Assembly: GCA_001643675.2 (NCBI GenBank)
Contig: LSRY02000006.1
Span: 2,013,816-2,077,815 of the forward strand
Origin: Monocercomonoides exilis
Taxonomy: Eukaryota; Preaxostyla; Oxymonadida; Polymastigidae
Length of the DNA stretch: 64,000 nucleotides
Direction: 5' to 3'
Shown here: one piece after another, positions 9,992 to 24,438 of the stretch
Layout: every line of letters begins with the position of its first letter
Numbering within the stretch: the stretch's first letter is position 1
Notes under the pieces: generated by a model
What the model was told of the DNA's origin: nothing
Seen by the model: the letters and a program-made list of their open reading frames with translations, nothing else
The model's database searches: none
Made by a program: the position numbers and the translations under genes

Positions 9992-12900
9992 TTATTTTTT
10001 TGAAGTGAGTGTTCCAAACAAAGAAGAGCGACCTGTTGGGGTTGTTGCCCTTTTTTGCCCTGTTGATTGTTTTTGCTGGGTAACTATCGACGCAAAAACT
10101 CCTGGTCTAGTTGTGATAGTTGATGTTAATGAAGATGAAGACGAAGGTGTTGTTGAACGTGAACAAGGATATCCCCCTGTTTGCTGTGAATCTAATGTTG
10201 ATGGAGAAGACAACGTATGAGTCCCAGCTTTGCTCTGCAGTCGATTGACTGACAAAGCTGGAGAAGGTTGATATGATGATGCAGCGACTTTTGTATTCAT
10301 GGACTTTGTATCCAATTTTCCATCATCATTAGAAGAAGAAGATTCTGCCTGTGCGACTTGCTTTTGTTCCTGCTCAGTCATCTCACGCAAATGTAGAGGT
10401 AATCTAGAATTTCCACTTTCCTTAAATAACCCACCAACAATCACAGTTGGTGTTACACGTTTTGGAGGTGAACTAGATGCTCCACCAGAAACTGTTCCAC
10501 TTTGCAAAGTAGATGCTGCACCACTTCCATCTCCAATTGCAGATAAATATTCCAACCCTGACTTTGTTGCACTTGGCTGCTGAGTCAATCTTGCTTCCAT
10601 TTCGCTTAATTTTTTCCGCAAGTCATCATTTTCCCTCCGTGCTGCCTGTAGTCTATCAGCCAAGCCATCATGCCTTCTCTTCCATATAACCAAATCATCC
10701 ATCTGACTCTCTCGACTCATACTTCCACTGCTTGCCAGACGCATTGATAGCGACGAAGAAGGTCTATCTTTTGCATCAGTTACTCCTCCAGTGCCTCTTG
10801 TCCTGTACACGCTCATTGAAGTCGCAGATCGTGTTGTATGTGGAGTAGAAGCTCGAGTGCGTGCTGGTGAACTTGATTGCGAGGAGGAACCCAAAAGCAT
10901 TGAACTTCCCTTTTGCTCATCATTTGAAGTTGCTGAACGATCAGGAAGATCTGAGAGTGTATCGAGGAAAGGAGAAGAAAGCTCATCTAACACTCCTCCA
11001 CCCCTTCCAGTTCCAATGCTTACCTCAGCTCTTTCATCACCTCCAGCTCCTCCACCAATCCCACTAAGTCCTGTTGACTCAAGCCAACCCCGAATCTCGT
11101 CCAGCTTGTTCATTGCATCTTCTTTCACTCTTTTTTCTTGCGTGATAATTTTCCGAAGGCGTTGTATTTCTTTCCCGAAATGCTCTTCAATTTGTGAAGC
11201 TGTCTTTTGCGCTTTCACTTCTGATCCTTCTGCAATTTTCAGTTCGTTTTCTTTTCGTTCCAACTCCAAATACAGCTTGTCAATATCCACATTGCTCCAT
11301 CGACGATACTTTGCAAGCTGTTCTTCAAGCTGTTTCAGCACACGAGACTTTGTTGCTTTCCATTCCATCAACTGTGTTTTGTTTCGACTCTGCACATCCA
11401 AATCATACTGCACCGTTTCCAGCTTTGAAACAGCATCATTCAGTTTAGTATTGCTCTGTTCCAACTGCAGCTCAAGCATCCGAATCTTTGCATCTCGTTC
11501 TTGTATCGATTCAAAGTTCTGTTCTCTTTCGAACTCTATTGCCTTTTCCAATTCTTCTGTTTTCTGCGACATTTGCTTCTTCAGCTCAAACTGCGAAACA
11601 CGCGATTCGTTCTCCAATGTGGCAACTTGTTTTTCGAGTTCTGCATTACTTTGCCTAAGTTGTACCAACTCACGTGTAACGTCACGATTCCCAAACACGC
11701 TCGAAGTTCCACTAAGAGCACCGGTGCCAGAATTTACATATCGCTGCTGACCGTGGCCAGATGCATTCGCAGATGTTATAGAAGGTGCAGCTCCTGGAGC
11801 AGGCGATGTTGTTCTCAATCCTTTTGCAACGTCTCTGAATCCGCTGCCAGGAGCATAAGGAACAGTACCTGCAGCACTAGAAGATCCAGCCATACTTCCG
11901 CCAACTCCACTTCCTGCTGCTCCAGTTCCAGTAGATGCGACACTTATCTTATTCAGAGAGTCCATTGTGAGTTGATGCAGAGTCAAAATGGCACTGTTTT
12001 GCATTTCTCCTTTGTACTTTCTGAAGTTACCTTCAGCAGCGAGCAGCTCTGCCTGCAACTTAGAGATAAGATCATCATATTCCATTTTCACCTCTTTCCG
12101 TATTGCCTCATCTTGTAAGCTCAATGTTTTCTCAAGTTTAGTTACCATATTTCTCAGTCTTTCTATTTCAAACACAAAATTCACTGCTCTCTCAGCTATC
12201 TCGCTTTGCACTCTCCTTCTCATCATTTGCTCCCTTACAGCTTCCTCTTTCTTCATCACCGTCAGTTCGCGTTCAGCATCGCTTAGACGCTGCAAGAACG
12301 CCTCGCCTAACAGCTGGGTTGACATTTGCCCTTGCTTCTGCCGTTCGTCACCCCAAACGCATAGTCCCTGAAGTATATCTTCCATTGATGACATAAACAA
12401 AGAGCGAGTGAATAGTATTGCACTGTCATCGTTATCTGTAGTTACAGATATTCCTCTTCTCAGAAGCAAAGACACGGCTTCACTCACAATGCCCACTTTC
12501 TCTTCCCATGCTGCATCCTCTGCTGCGGAAGGTAGCATAACAGCTGTTCCCGAAGGAAAGAACGGAACAATCGTTGAGTTTCCACTCGCTGAAGATGATG
12601 GCGAATGAACTGCAAGGGGAAGATATGATGCAACTAATGATGATGCTCCTCGTTTGCGACGAGGAATAAGCGAAGCGATATTTGAAAGAGTGTTTCTCTC
12701 ACCATCGATGCCTGATCCACCAGAAGCAGATGCTATTGAAGATGAAGCGCCAGATGGTAATGTCGCTGTTGGAACTATAGCTGCTGCAGCTACTGTAAGC
12801 TCCGATCCAAGCTCAACATCCTTCCTGGCTTGCTCTTCCACAATCTGAGCAAAGAGAATCTCACAATTCATCTCCACAAGAACCATTGCATCAAAAATTA

Positions 12901-15900
12901 GCATTTTGTCCAGTTCTCTTTTAACCGCATCCAACTGTAGTAAAGTCCATTCTCTTTCTGTAACACCTTCTGGCCTTAAATCTTCAGATGATGAAATTTT
13001 CAAAAGTTTCCCATTCATTCCACGAAGAGGACTATCAGAGGAAGTTTCAGCAATTTCTCCTGCAAAATTCGTTTTCATCGATGCAGCATTTGTCACAGAC
13101 TTTGATGCTGTTTCCCCTCTTGATGAAGTCGATTCTGTTTGCGTTTGGCTCATCGGAGCGTCTTTTTGATTGCTTTCTTCTTCCTTTCGTTCTCTATGCT
13201 CATCGAGCCATTTCAATGCGAGTGGAGTAAGTATTGTTTCAATATAAATCTTTGAAGCACGCGCATAATCCTCATTCGTTGCAATCTCTCTTACTCCAAG
13301 AACACGCGTCAGATAAGTCTTTTTCATTTGCTGGAGTGCAATTGAATCAACTAGGGACTGAATAATCACATGAAGTTGCTCCAATCCAGCAGCACTGCCA
13401 TGTCGATGAACTGCAGCTTGATCCAGACAGCTATTCACAGCCATGTCAACAATCATCATCTCTTGCAACACTGCACTACGCTCATTCGCTGGAATGTGTG
13501 TGAACAGTGAGCGTAAAGCCTCAATACGTGAAGGATTGTGTGTTGATGCTCCGAGGAATGAAGGGATTGCAGAAGATGGAGGAAGAGAAGGCGACGGTAA
13601 AAGAGTCGAAGGAGTGGAGACGTTCCAGAATGGGTTTGAAGGCAGCGATGAATTCAACAGTTGAGATGGAAGCATTACAGAATTTGATGAAGAGAGTGAC
13701 TGAGGATTTGAAGAGGCATCGTAAGAAGAACGCGAAGAAGAAGCAGAAGTTGGGGAGATATCAATCAGCGCTTCGCTCATCATCGGATGGAATTGCATCT
13801 CTGTCATCTGTGCAACAGAGCGCATCTGACCTGGATGTGCAACTGGAGAAGCATGCACAAGCTCTCCTTGAATGATCTCTTCCTCTTCTGTCCACAGAAG
13901 CCCATCAAGAAATGCTGTTTCGTCGTCATCGTCGATTTCTTGGCTTGCTTTTCCTTTACCCTTTGTGCTGTTCTGCTTCCCTTTCTCTCCTTTTCCTTCT
14001 GCCGCTTTCCGTTTCACCAACATCAGTAATCGGTAGTATGCTGGTCCCAATGCTCCTCCTGCTGCTATCTGCTGTTTGATCATTTCTGCCTTTGCAGCAG
14101 CTTGCTCTTCAGGCGACTTCTCATCTTCATCTTTATCTTCTTCTGTTTTATCAGCTCCATCTTTGCTTCCAAAGTTTGATATTTGCTTCGTTTTATCTGC
14201 AGAACTGCCCTCGCCACTTTTTTTCGCTGTCTTTCCGATTTCATAATCCATTTTCCCTTGTCCTTCTGCATCTCTTTTAATTGCACTTATCCTCTGTCTT
14301 ACCTTCTCAAGAAATCGGTTGTCTTCAAACATTCGTGCTGCAGGAGCCTCCAAAACATCTGGAACGCTGATTGCGTTGCGCTTGGGCAAAGACGATGCTG
14401 ATACAAATGAAGGAAGCAAAGTAAGTGTAGGTGGAAATGTGTAATCTGGAGATAATTTTGGATGAATTGGAGAATAAAGTGGGGAAGTCAGGCAATGAGG
14501 AGATGAAATGCAAATAGGACTGTTAACATTTGTGAGTAGTGTGGATGTGAGAAGAGAAAACGGCCCACCATTGTATCGTCCGTATGGCCCATACCATATA
14601 AGTGTTTCAACGTCATTGATAAGCGAGCTATATGCTGCTGAAGGTGGGTTATAATACGAAAGCGAAGCTTGGGCGACACCACTTCCTGAAGCAGATGAAG
14701 ATCGAGTTAATTTCAAATTCTTTGATTTTTGTGCGACTGGCTGAACTGTGAACTTGACTCCAGCATGTTCCCATTCCCCTCCTCCATTCTCAGCTGCTGT
14801 CCGAATTGCCGACAAAACAGCAAACGAATTAGTTCCAGTGGCAATGCAGACAGAGCCTTCATCATCAATAAACACACCGCCTCCTCCTTCTCCCACCATC
14901 TCAGCAACAGACGGATTCCATCCCCACACAGACAAACCTGCATGCCCAACACCTTTCCCTCCAAGCAACCCTTTCCCAACTGACACTGGCCCATCATTTC
15001 CTGGCCAAGGAGGGTTCATCTCTGCTCCGCTGCTCCCACTGCATCTGCTTCCTCCTTCAGTACCTGTCAGTGTGTTTCCACCACCGTAAGTTCCATGACC
15101 CTCTCCGCTTGTCCCACTTCCGCTACTGTGGCTGATCCATCCGCCTTCTGCACACAGTGCTCCCCAGCCAGGGCATTGCATCGAATGTGCTGCAGATTCA
15201 TAGCTGAGCGAAGGCGGACACATCGCAGCTGGAAGGTATTTTCGCATGAGATATAAGTTCTGAATAATAGCTTGATGCTCTAAATAAAAAAGAAAGAGAA
15301 AGACAATTATTAATAAGAACGAAAAATATAGAAATTCAATGAAAATTAAGAGGGAAATTCTGATTATTTTCTTCTTTGTCTCTTGCACACCATTGTTGCT
15401 TGCTGCAGATGCACTTCCAGTGGAACTTCCGACAGCAGAAATTGCCAGCGAGGCATTTGGATTGGATGCAGCACCTGAGCGTAGAAGATGCTGGATTTGC
15501 TTCTGCTGCGAAGCAATCAGGTCTTTCAATGTCATTCCGAGTGCTGAAGAATCTGCTTCTGGATCTGCCATGTCTGTTGAAGATGTTTGGATGAAAAATG
15601 TTTTCGCATACGAGATTCAATGGTGCGGAAATAGAATAACAAAATATTGAATTTAAGATGTATGCAATTCACAACAACAATGAAAAATGGATGAATTAAG
15701 TGAAAGAAACATACCAATAGAGGATGTGGAGGATGCATTGCTTCCCATTCCGCCATATGGAAGTGAAGAAGCAGCTGTATATAAAAAGAAAAACCAAACA
15801 ACGAAAAGAACAACGATATCGAATCACAAATAATCAATTCACAGAAAAACAAATGACAAGCAAACATATTCCAGAAGAAGATTGAGCAGAACTCATCGAA

Positions 15901-18900
15901 GTGAACGACACGCCAGCCGCTCTTCGAGCTGCTCTGATGCGCAATAGGGAATCCTGATATGGCGAAGGGGCAAACGGAGCATCCCCCAAAACAGCTAAAT
16001 CTGTTGGCTGGTTGATCTCCCTTCTCCGCAATATCTGTGCCAGTTGTGCTGATGCTGCCTCAGCGTTGCTGCGCCCCATTCGCTGTGCGGCAAGACGGGT
16101 CGAAGCAAAACCTGATGGTGTTGATGGAGTGGATGCCATCTGACTGGAAGAGGAGCCCGTTGGAGTCAGAAGCGAAAGGTGTGCAAATGATCTGTTTGTG
16201 CGCATTCCTAATGGAGAAGGTATTGCAGTTAGTTCTGATTTTCAAACAATTTATTTCAATTCAAAGATTGCAAAAACAGAAATATTGAAAAATCAGTAAT
16301 TATCAATCGAGTTGAAACAGAATTCAAAGTGATCATTCGAAGCAAACAAAAATTTGCTTTTTGATGCAAAAACAGTAACATCATCAAACATTTCAATACT
16401 AAAATAAAAACATAAAGGTTAAATTCAACTCTCTTCAAACCTGTTGCAGATGACATTCCTTGCTGCCCTTCTGATACAAAAGAAGCTGCTGGAAACAACT
16501 CAGGATGCCTCACCATGAGCTCTCTGCCAAATGGCCCTGAAAGAATGTCCATTCCAGATATTTCAGTTCCGGCAAACGGAAACGGAGGCACATCAAACGG
16601 AGATTGCATTGCTGAAGCCGAACGATATGCATCCGCACCCATCTTCCCTCTTTCGCTTTCAATCACCGCTTGGGCTGCCGACAGAAAGTGTTCTGTACCT
16701 TCCATCGAAGAGAAGTTTGTGTTGTTGGTTGACTGAAAAACTGATGGAGGAGAGAAAATCTGATGGATGCGCATCTTTTCCTGGCGAAGAAAAGACGCCA
16801 ATGAATTATTTTGTCTTGACAAAAAGGCCTCCTCTAGTTGACTAAAGAAGAGTCCGAATAACAGGTCATATCTTGTCCTCTCATCCAACAGAAAAGCGCA
16901 AACAAGAAATGGATCGCTGGCAAACGGAAGCTGATCTAGTTGAATTTTCAGGGAGTCTAATTCTGTAGGCAGCTTGCTTGATGATAGGACATTTCCATTC
17001 ATTCCTGTTGCTGTTGTGGATGTGGATGATGAAGATATTGATGATGATGAACTTGAAAGCGAAGATGAAGAAGAAAAGTTATTCATATTTCGAGTATTAG
17101 CAAGTGAAAGTGCTCCCAACGAAAGACTGCTTTTCGAAGTTTGTATTCCGTTTGCTGCTTTGAGGGGGTTTAGCTTCGCAGCAGCTGCCTGCTTGTCCAA
17201 ATCATCCAAATTCATTTTATCAATTACACTTGGATTCGCAACAAGATACAGCGCTGTTGAGTAGATATGCAGCTCTCTTAACGCAAACAGGAGAAAGACT
17301 GCAGCGCGCATATTGTGCAGCGTCATCGCATCTTCTCCAATCCGGAAAATTTCGCGCTCATGTGGAACGTACCATACATTGGTGAGGTTGTCTCCAACAA
17401 GCAAGTTCTCAAATGGCGTTGAAACATTTGCTCGATGATTATCTACAGTCCTTCCAATCAGATCGTCAGCTGTCATTGAGCCGCACACAAATGGAGAGAT
17501 GTTCGGAGATTGAGCTAACTCCATTCGGAACTCCCGCAGCATCTGTGAATGCTGTACGCGAAGGGCAAACATTGCCATATCCTTCCACATGTCTGAACAA
17601 TATCCTTGAATCATGTCAAACTTCAGCTGTCTCAGCCTTTTTGAAAGTTCACCTCTTCGTTCCCTTCTCATAATCGATGCGACTCGTTCACTGTATCCTT
17701 TCAGTCTCAATTCTCGTACGGACAATTTTCGCGAATTCAACGGAACGAAAAAGGATGATGCTTCTCGCAGAGCTAATCGTTCCCAACGATTTAGCTTTTT
17801 CATTTGTTCGGCTGTTGACAGCTGCACAGCAGATGCAGACGAAGCTAAGAACATTTCTGACCCATCTTCAATTCCATTGGCAATATTATCTTCCACACCT
17901 GATTGTGTTGCTGCAACAGAAGTCAAGAATGTCTCATCTTTTGGTATCAACCCAACTTCCTCTTCTTTCTCTTTCAGAAACACGAAAAATTGATCCAACG
18001 GAATCTGATTGTATTGAACAACAATCTCCAACATGCATCGCTGAAGCACTTGCACTTGAACTGCATGGCGAAGATCGGTCAGTCCTTGCTCTCCAAACAC
18101 CTTTGCACATCCAACAAACGAGGAGAAATCGAAATCAGCCAAATCTGGATCGAACTCTGAAATAGCAAAGTTCACATGCACAGTTGATGTGAATCCCTGA
18201 ACCAGAGAAGCGACAGGACTTTTTGTTGAAAGTGACTGTGGTGATGGACTACTTTGAGGAGAGTATGCATCTGTTCCCAGTGGCTGTGGTGCATTTGAAG
18301 ATAAAAGTTGAGGTGATTCGCCAGGAGATATTGGAGGAGATGTGCCAAAACCTTCAATCTTCTCAATACCATCATCAACTGATGCTAGACTTACAATAAC
18401 CTTTGCAGGATCTCCATGCTCTCGATGCATAAATGCTGCAGCACTGTTTTCTCTGGACAAATTAGATCTTGATTGAGATGGCGTCATTGCCTGAGTGTTA
18501 ACTGAAGCAGCGATGGATGCATTGCATTCTTCAAAGTTGATTGGATCCAATTCGAATCGTCGAACACGCAACCCGACGCACTCTGCCTGCTGTTTGTACA
18601 CTCCAAAGAGCAGCTCTGTCACTTTGTGTGCATACAACAATTCGTGTCTCAATCTCACTGCTTCCAAAGCATGTGTCAGTGCAACAACAGAAATCATGCT
18701 GATTTGTGTTAGCGATGCAAGCGATGCATTCGCCGTGGACTGCCCTGATGCTGTATCAAAGAATGAAGAAAGCTTAAGCTTCAGAATCTTCAATGTGTAT
18801 TGCATTCGGTTTGCATCGTAACTGCTTGTGCTACTAAATGAATGAAGGGCAGCAGATGGTGAGTCAGCATTCTGAACAAGAGATAACGATGATGGAGTTT

Positions 18901-21900
18901 GCACAAAACCAGAGGCAATCCGTTCGGCGTTTGCAGCTGCATCTCCTCCAGCTTCTGTTTCATCAACTCTTTCCTCTTTTAATTTGTGCGTTGAATCCGA
19001 TTGCGCAATGCCATTATCCTGTGTCGCAGAGTTAGCTTCTATTTTTAATCCACTCACACTTCCTCCTTCTCCTACAGACATAATTCTGTCCCGAGCAGTA
19101 TTTGCCTTTGATCCAAAAGGAGTGAACTCAGAATCCAATGAAGCAACAAAAGTATCAACTGCAGCACATATTCCAACAGGATTTTCAATCACATCTTCGT
19201 TTGAAGCAGCTTGAACAGAAGGGTGAACGAAAGCAGAACGGTCCAGCTCAACATATTCAGTAACTCCTCCGTTTGGCTCCATTCCTTCCGGAGTCAGTGA
19301 AGGTGTAGTAGCAGGAGATACACCGCTTCCAGCTGCTTGTGAAATGCTGGGCCTTCTTGTCATCTCTGCAGTCGCAAGAGTCGTTGATGGAGATGCCTCA
19401 GTAACAGCACTTTCATCCTTTTCAAACCGCACCCAGCTGACAATCGCCTGCTGTAAAAGTGCTGCATGGAGTGACAGTGTTGCTAACATTGTTGCTGGAT
19501 GATGCAATTGCACGAGTTGGTTAAATGCTTCTTCCAACACTGCCGGAATGTGTCTCACCTGTGCGATGGACTGTGGAAACTCGAAGGGAGCAAACGGATG
19601 GCCACGAGGAATAAGTGTAATATCTGTGAGTTTATATACATCCAGCGGTGGAAGTGGAAGGCCAATTGTGGCATCTGTTGAAAGCTGTGAGAATGTCGAA
19701 GACACTTCGCGAGAAAAGCGCCGCTCGTCGTTGATCATACGTGACATCACTGCATGAAGCAAGTTGAACTGCATCTCCAGACAGATGATCTCTGTCGCAT
19801 ATGAATCCACAAACGATTGTGCTGACAAGTCAATTCGTGGGCGGAGTGCAAGCAGATCAATTATCAGTCGAGCCAGTGCCTTCCTCTCGTTCGGATCGCA
19901 GCAGCACTCGTACGCTTCGACATACAAATCAACAACCTTCCGCTTGGAACGCTGGAAGAGCGCCTCACATTCGAGAATATCAGACAGCATAGCCTGTCGA
20001 TCGAACAGCGATGACGTCTCTCCAAACAGCTGCTCCTTCAAACGTTGAGGAAGAACTGGCCCACTTTTTGTGGTTGTCATGTGAAGTGAGTCAAACAGAT
20101 CATTCATTTCTTTTGAGATCTTCGCTGATAAGAAATGTGACACAATGCGAAGAAGTTCTGATTCCAAATGTGTCATCATTGTTATTGCTTCCTCATACAG
20201 AATAGTCACTCCATGGCAATCTCTCACTATCATCCGCTCTTTCTCACCCAGCTCGCATATGTCGTCTCTGTGGATCAACCCTTTCAATCCTCTCATCTGC
20301 AGAGTAGTCAACTGTGGACACGTCTCAAATGTTGCTGGGAGAACTGTCTGAATTGTTGTTCCTTCAGATGCAGAAGATCTGCTGCTGTTGCTTCGACGTG
20401 TTCCACTTCTTGTTCTCATACCGCTACCACATCCTGTGCTTTTTGCTTCATTGAATCCAAATGTTGTCGTTTCTGGTGTTGTAAATAAGGTGAATGCGGA
20501 AGAAATAGGAAGAGCTTTTGTGTTCTCGCGTGCCATAAGCTGTGGTGTTTGAATCATTGGATTGAGGTTTGGATCTTCAACAATATTGACATCAAGCGGC
20601 GCATGCAGCAGAAAATCAACACTATCATTGGAGATTTTTTTGGATGATGACGAGCCACTAGCGTTTCCTCCTCTTCCACCGATAAATCGACTGTTATTAT
20701 TCTCATCCAACAACTCATCTTCATCTCCACTATCCCCTGAGCCATCGCCTCCTTTTCTTTGTCCATGGGTGCTTGGATCAAACTCACCTGGCAGCTTTGT
20801 TTCACATTCCCACGGAAATCCTAGTGCATCCAGTGTGATCTTTCTTTGGATAGATGAGAAGTAGTTCATCAAACTCAGCAGACGTTCTCTCATCTCCACA
20901 CACCGCGCATGGCGCAGAAGATACATTGCAATCAACTTCCTCTTTTTGAGCCTCTTCACTGAACCGGTCGCTGTTTCAGTTGCACCTGCTCTGAAAGCTC
21001 CTCCGCTTAGACGAGAACCACCTACTGAGCTTATGGCGCTGGATCTCCCACTCCTCCTTCCTCCACCTCCATCAACACCAAATTGGATGATAACGTCTTC
21101 TTCATCTTCTCCTTCTTCATCCTCTCCGGAAGCAGATTCAGCACCTTTGATGCCAGAGTCTCCTCCAATCACTGAATGAGAAATTGCCTGTGATGCAGTG
21201 TCAGTGAACAGTCGTTGCTTCTCTGCAATTGCTAAATTCTCTTCCAAATTTCTCCCCACAAACGAGATGGACGATCCAGCCATGGACGAACCAGGTGTTG
21301 TTGCTCCGCTTCCTGCCATTCGAGCGCTTCTACCTCGAGTGCTTGCTGTTGTCGACCCAGGTGCTGATACCAGTGGAGAGTTGGAAACTGAAGTAGACAG
21401 TGAAGGTGATGAAAGTGGAGAGGGTGACAGAGAAGCCTGAAATGAAGCTAGTGCGGTCTGTCGCGCCATGATGGCAGTGGTGATGCGTTGACCATGTGTG
21501 TTTGCAAGAGACTTGGCTCGTGAAAGCAGCACATCCAAATCATTGATCTTCAACGACTCCATTTCCACACGCAGAAGTCCATCAATAGAGACTCGTGCCA
21601 AAATACCCTGTTGATAGTCCTGCCTCTGCGAGATATGAGGCAGCGGGGCATATGGCACCCATGGCGAAGTCTTAATGAAAGTGTGCTGCAATCCATAGCA
21701 CTGCACATGCTGCTCACTTGGCGGAATCATTGACGAAGTTGGAGCTCTGCCTTTTCGCGTCATAAACGAGTCTGAACGCACATGAACATTCGAGCTATTT
21801 CCCTTCGATCCATCTCCTCTAACTTTTCCATCTCCATCTACTTCTCCTTCATCTTCACCGTTCTCATCTCCGTCTTCTCTGCCTCGTCCTTTGCCTGTTC

Positions 21901-23509
21901 TCTTCCCCTTTCTCTTGCCTCCATTCCAGCCACTTCCATAGCTGCCATCTGCGTCAGCTGTAGCGCTTTCAACACTCTGTGACAATGGCACAAACAACTC
22001 ACATTGAGAATACAATGGATAAGTTGAAGACCTCTTCTGCTCAGTAACAAGATCAGCAAATAATCTGGCTGCTCGAAATGAAAATCCTTCGCTCAAAACA
22101 TCGCGTGGGGTGTCTGCGATGCCAAATGCACGGCCCAGTTGATACAACACAGCATCGAGTGAAAGTGTGTCGCTGATGAGAACTGGGATGGGAGTCTCAG
22201 TTTCTTCTTTCATCTTCTCACTTGCTCTCTTTTGGGCGTTGTAGAAGTCGGATTCTGAACGATACGGACGGATAACACTATCTGAAAACATTCAAATAAA
22301 AAGATCAGAAAAAAGAAATTAACACTACAATAGACAAATAATCAAGCATGCCACTTTGGCTTCTTTGTTCTGTCGTCTCGTTTTGACTTGTCTGACGTGT
22401 TCCTTTTGGCTGATTGAAAATCTGTTGAGCCCTTGAAACCACCTCATATCTGTGCGTATACGGTAGCCAATGCAAAACAGCCAGAAATGCATTTAAACGC
22501 TTCGATGTTCGCGCAGAAAAAACAGTTTCTCGAAGCATGATTCGAAGATCATCTGGATGAATGTATTGAAGAAGGTTATCATCCAAGTTACCGAATGAAG
22601 TGGTATTTCCGCTGGATGACCCTGACGAGGATCCAGAAGAGCCTGATGATTGAGATCCTCCACCACCTCCAATCTGACGACCCATTCGACGAGACGATGT
22701 TTTGAGAGTTAGTTTTGGTGTTGATCCTTTTGGGTTGCTTGTATCACTTGAGGCAGATCCCTCAGCCAAAGATATTGGTCTATAAAATCTTGCTGAAAGG
22801 GATCCTTCTAATCTCCGCAATCTCATCAATGCATCTTCATATTCCATATCAAATCTTTCCAATCGTGCAACAAATGCAGGGAATGAACGCTGATGCATTG
22901 AGTTTGCCGTGCAAAATCGTGTCCATCGCGCCAAATAATTGCATTTCTGTTGAATAATTTCAAACTTTCTGCTTTGGTAATACTGCAGCAAAATTTCAAA
23001 GATCGTATTCAGAGATATTTGTGGCTTAATCGCTGATTCAATCTAAGAAAAATACATATTTTTCCATTTCAAGAGAAATATCATAGAATGAAACAAATAA
23101 ATTATAAAATTGTAGGACATACTTCTTCTGCGTATAAATCTGATTCGATTATAGGAGGTTCTGGAAATTTGACTTGAGAAAGAGCTCTTAAACAATATTC
23201 ACGGTCACTACGAAAACGCTTCAACTCTGGAAGTACTATTGGAGGTCTGGCGGATGCGTTTTTCAATTTTCCACGTTGATCATCTCGATCTTTAAGCAAC
23301 GTCTTGCAATTGTTTGCCAAAGTTTCCAGTTTAAATTCGAGCTCTCGCTGGCTCAGAGACAATGCCTTATTGTTCCAATCTGTATAAGCAAGAGAGCTAG
23401 GATATTTTTCATGTAACAGTCTTATTTGCTCCTCCTCTCTATCCGCCCTCATGCAACAAAAATGTTTTTTAATTTTTGAATGATTGATCCTGCCCATCGT
23501 TACGTGCAT
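9992..23509 (-). CDS. Giant multi-exon coiled-coil protein, about 4,262 residues, possibly CCDC162/DUF4549-like
   Basis: I join seven exons on the minus strand: 23509-23123, 23042-22355, 22281-16441, 16207-15866, 15774-15715, 15573-15391, 15279-9992. They sum to 12,789 nt, exactly 4,263 codons, with GT-AG borders; most donors are GTATGT or GTTTG-like, but the 22354 donor (GTGGCA) is weak. The N-terminus (DWNNKALSLSQRELEFKLETL and FRSDREYCLRALSQ) and the next block (YYQSRKFEIIQQK, LARWTRFC, MEYEDALMRLRRLE) recall from memory the DUF4549/CCDC162 group of large flagella-associated proteins; I could not test this. The middle is mixed helical and Ser/Gly-rich. A long coiled coil lies at about residues 3490-3900, with a shorter one near 4050 and a Ser/Thr-rich tail. 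The start could instead be the Met 20 codons downstream. The gene model is well supported, the family assignment weak. Confidence 0.7.
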
Positions 23510-23743
23510 TCATTCATGAAATTTTTTGCAACAGGTTTGTAGTTTAATTCTGAAAGGTTGTAATTTTATATATAAAAATATTCCAACAACATTCAAATCC
23601 TTAATTTTCTTCATTCTGTTAAATTGTTTAAGGGTTTTTTTCCATAACTTTAGAATTCATAAACTGAATTTATAATATTTTGAAAAGTTTGTTTCCGTTG
23701 AGAGTTATTTTTTATTTACACATTTTCATTTTTTAAAATTTAG

Positions 23744-24438
23744 ATGGCTACACGACAACCAACAATACCACCATCAAAAGTTCTTCATATTCGAAATGGC
23801 TCACCAGAGCCCAATGAAGTTGATCTGACAGTTATCCTTCCGTTTCTTTCTAATTTTGGAACGGTGATTTATGTTGTTACCATGCCGAAACTTCAACAAG
23901 CGCTCGTTGAAATGGATACACTGGAATCAGCACAGAAGGCTGTTTCATATGCCACATCTTCTCAAATCGAAGTTCAAGGACAACTTTATTTCTTGCACTT
24001 TTCTAAAAGTCAAAGTATAAACAGAGAGCCTTCATACAGGAGAAGTTTGCTATTTTTAAAGTTTTTTTATTGAATATCAAAATTTGAAAAAATATTTCAT
24101 CAGCACTTGTTGAACACCATGGAGAAAAGATCCTTCTTGCAACAGTGCATAATCCTCTTTACCCGATTACAATGGATATTGTGACAGCTATTTTGAAGCC
24201 ATTTAATGTTCTTCGAATTGTTATTTTCCACACTCACGGAATTCAATTTCTTGCGGAATTTGCCACACCAGAAGAAGCACGCACAGCAAAAGATGCACTT
24301 GATGGAAGAGAAATTTACTCGAATTGTTGCCTATTAAAGGTTGTTTACTCAACTCAAAGTACAACCTTAAATGTGCGCTACAACACAGACATGACATATG
24401 ATTTCACACGTCCTGACCTTCCTTCGAAGTCTGCGTAA
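23744..24438 (+). CDS. PTB: PTB/hnRNP L-like RNA-binding protein with two RRMs
   Basis: Two exons, 23744-24044 and 24104-24438, join through a 59-nt intron (GTTTGC...CAG) to give 212 codons. RRM1 starts at PSKVLHIRNG and contains QALVEMDTLESAQKAV and YFLHFSKSQ. RRM2 follows the intron: NPLYPITMDIV, IQFLAEFATPEEARTAKDAL, then DGREIYSNCCLLKVVYS. The end TTLNVRYNTDMTYDFTRPDLP matches the hallmark after RRM2 of polypyrimidine-tract-binding proteins. Animal and plant PTBs have three or four RRMs; this one stops after two, at a TAA. The role would be binding CU-rich RNA in splicing or mRNA control, consistent with an intron-rich genome. It is divergent from the giant gene, with 234 bp between the start codons. 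Confidence 0.88.

Noticed and set aside
10791-11750. 319-codon plus-strand frame inside the giant coiled-coil gene
   Set aside because: Cys/Ser/Phe-rich antisense reading of coiled-coil codons; no family features.
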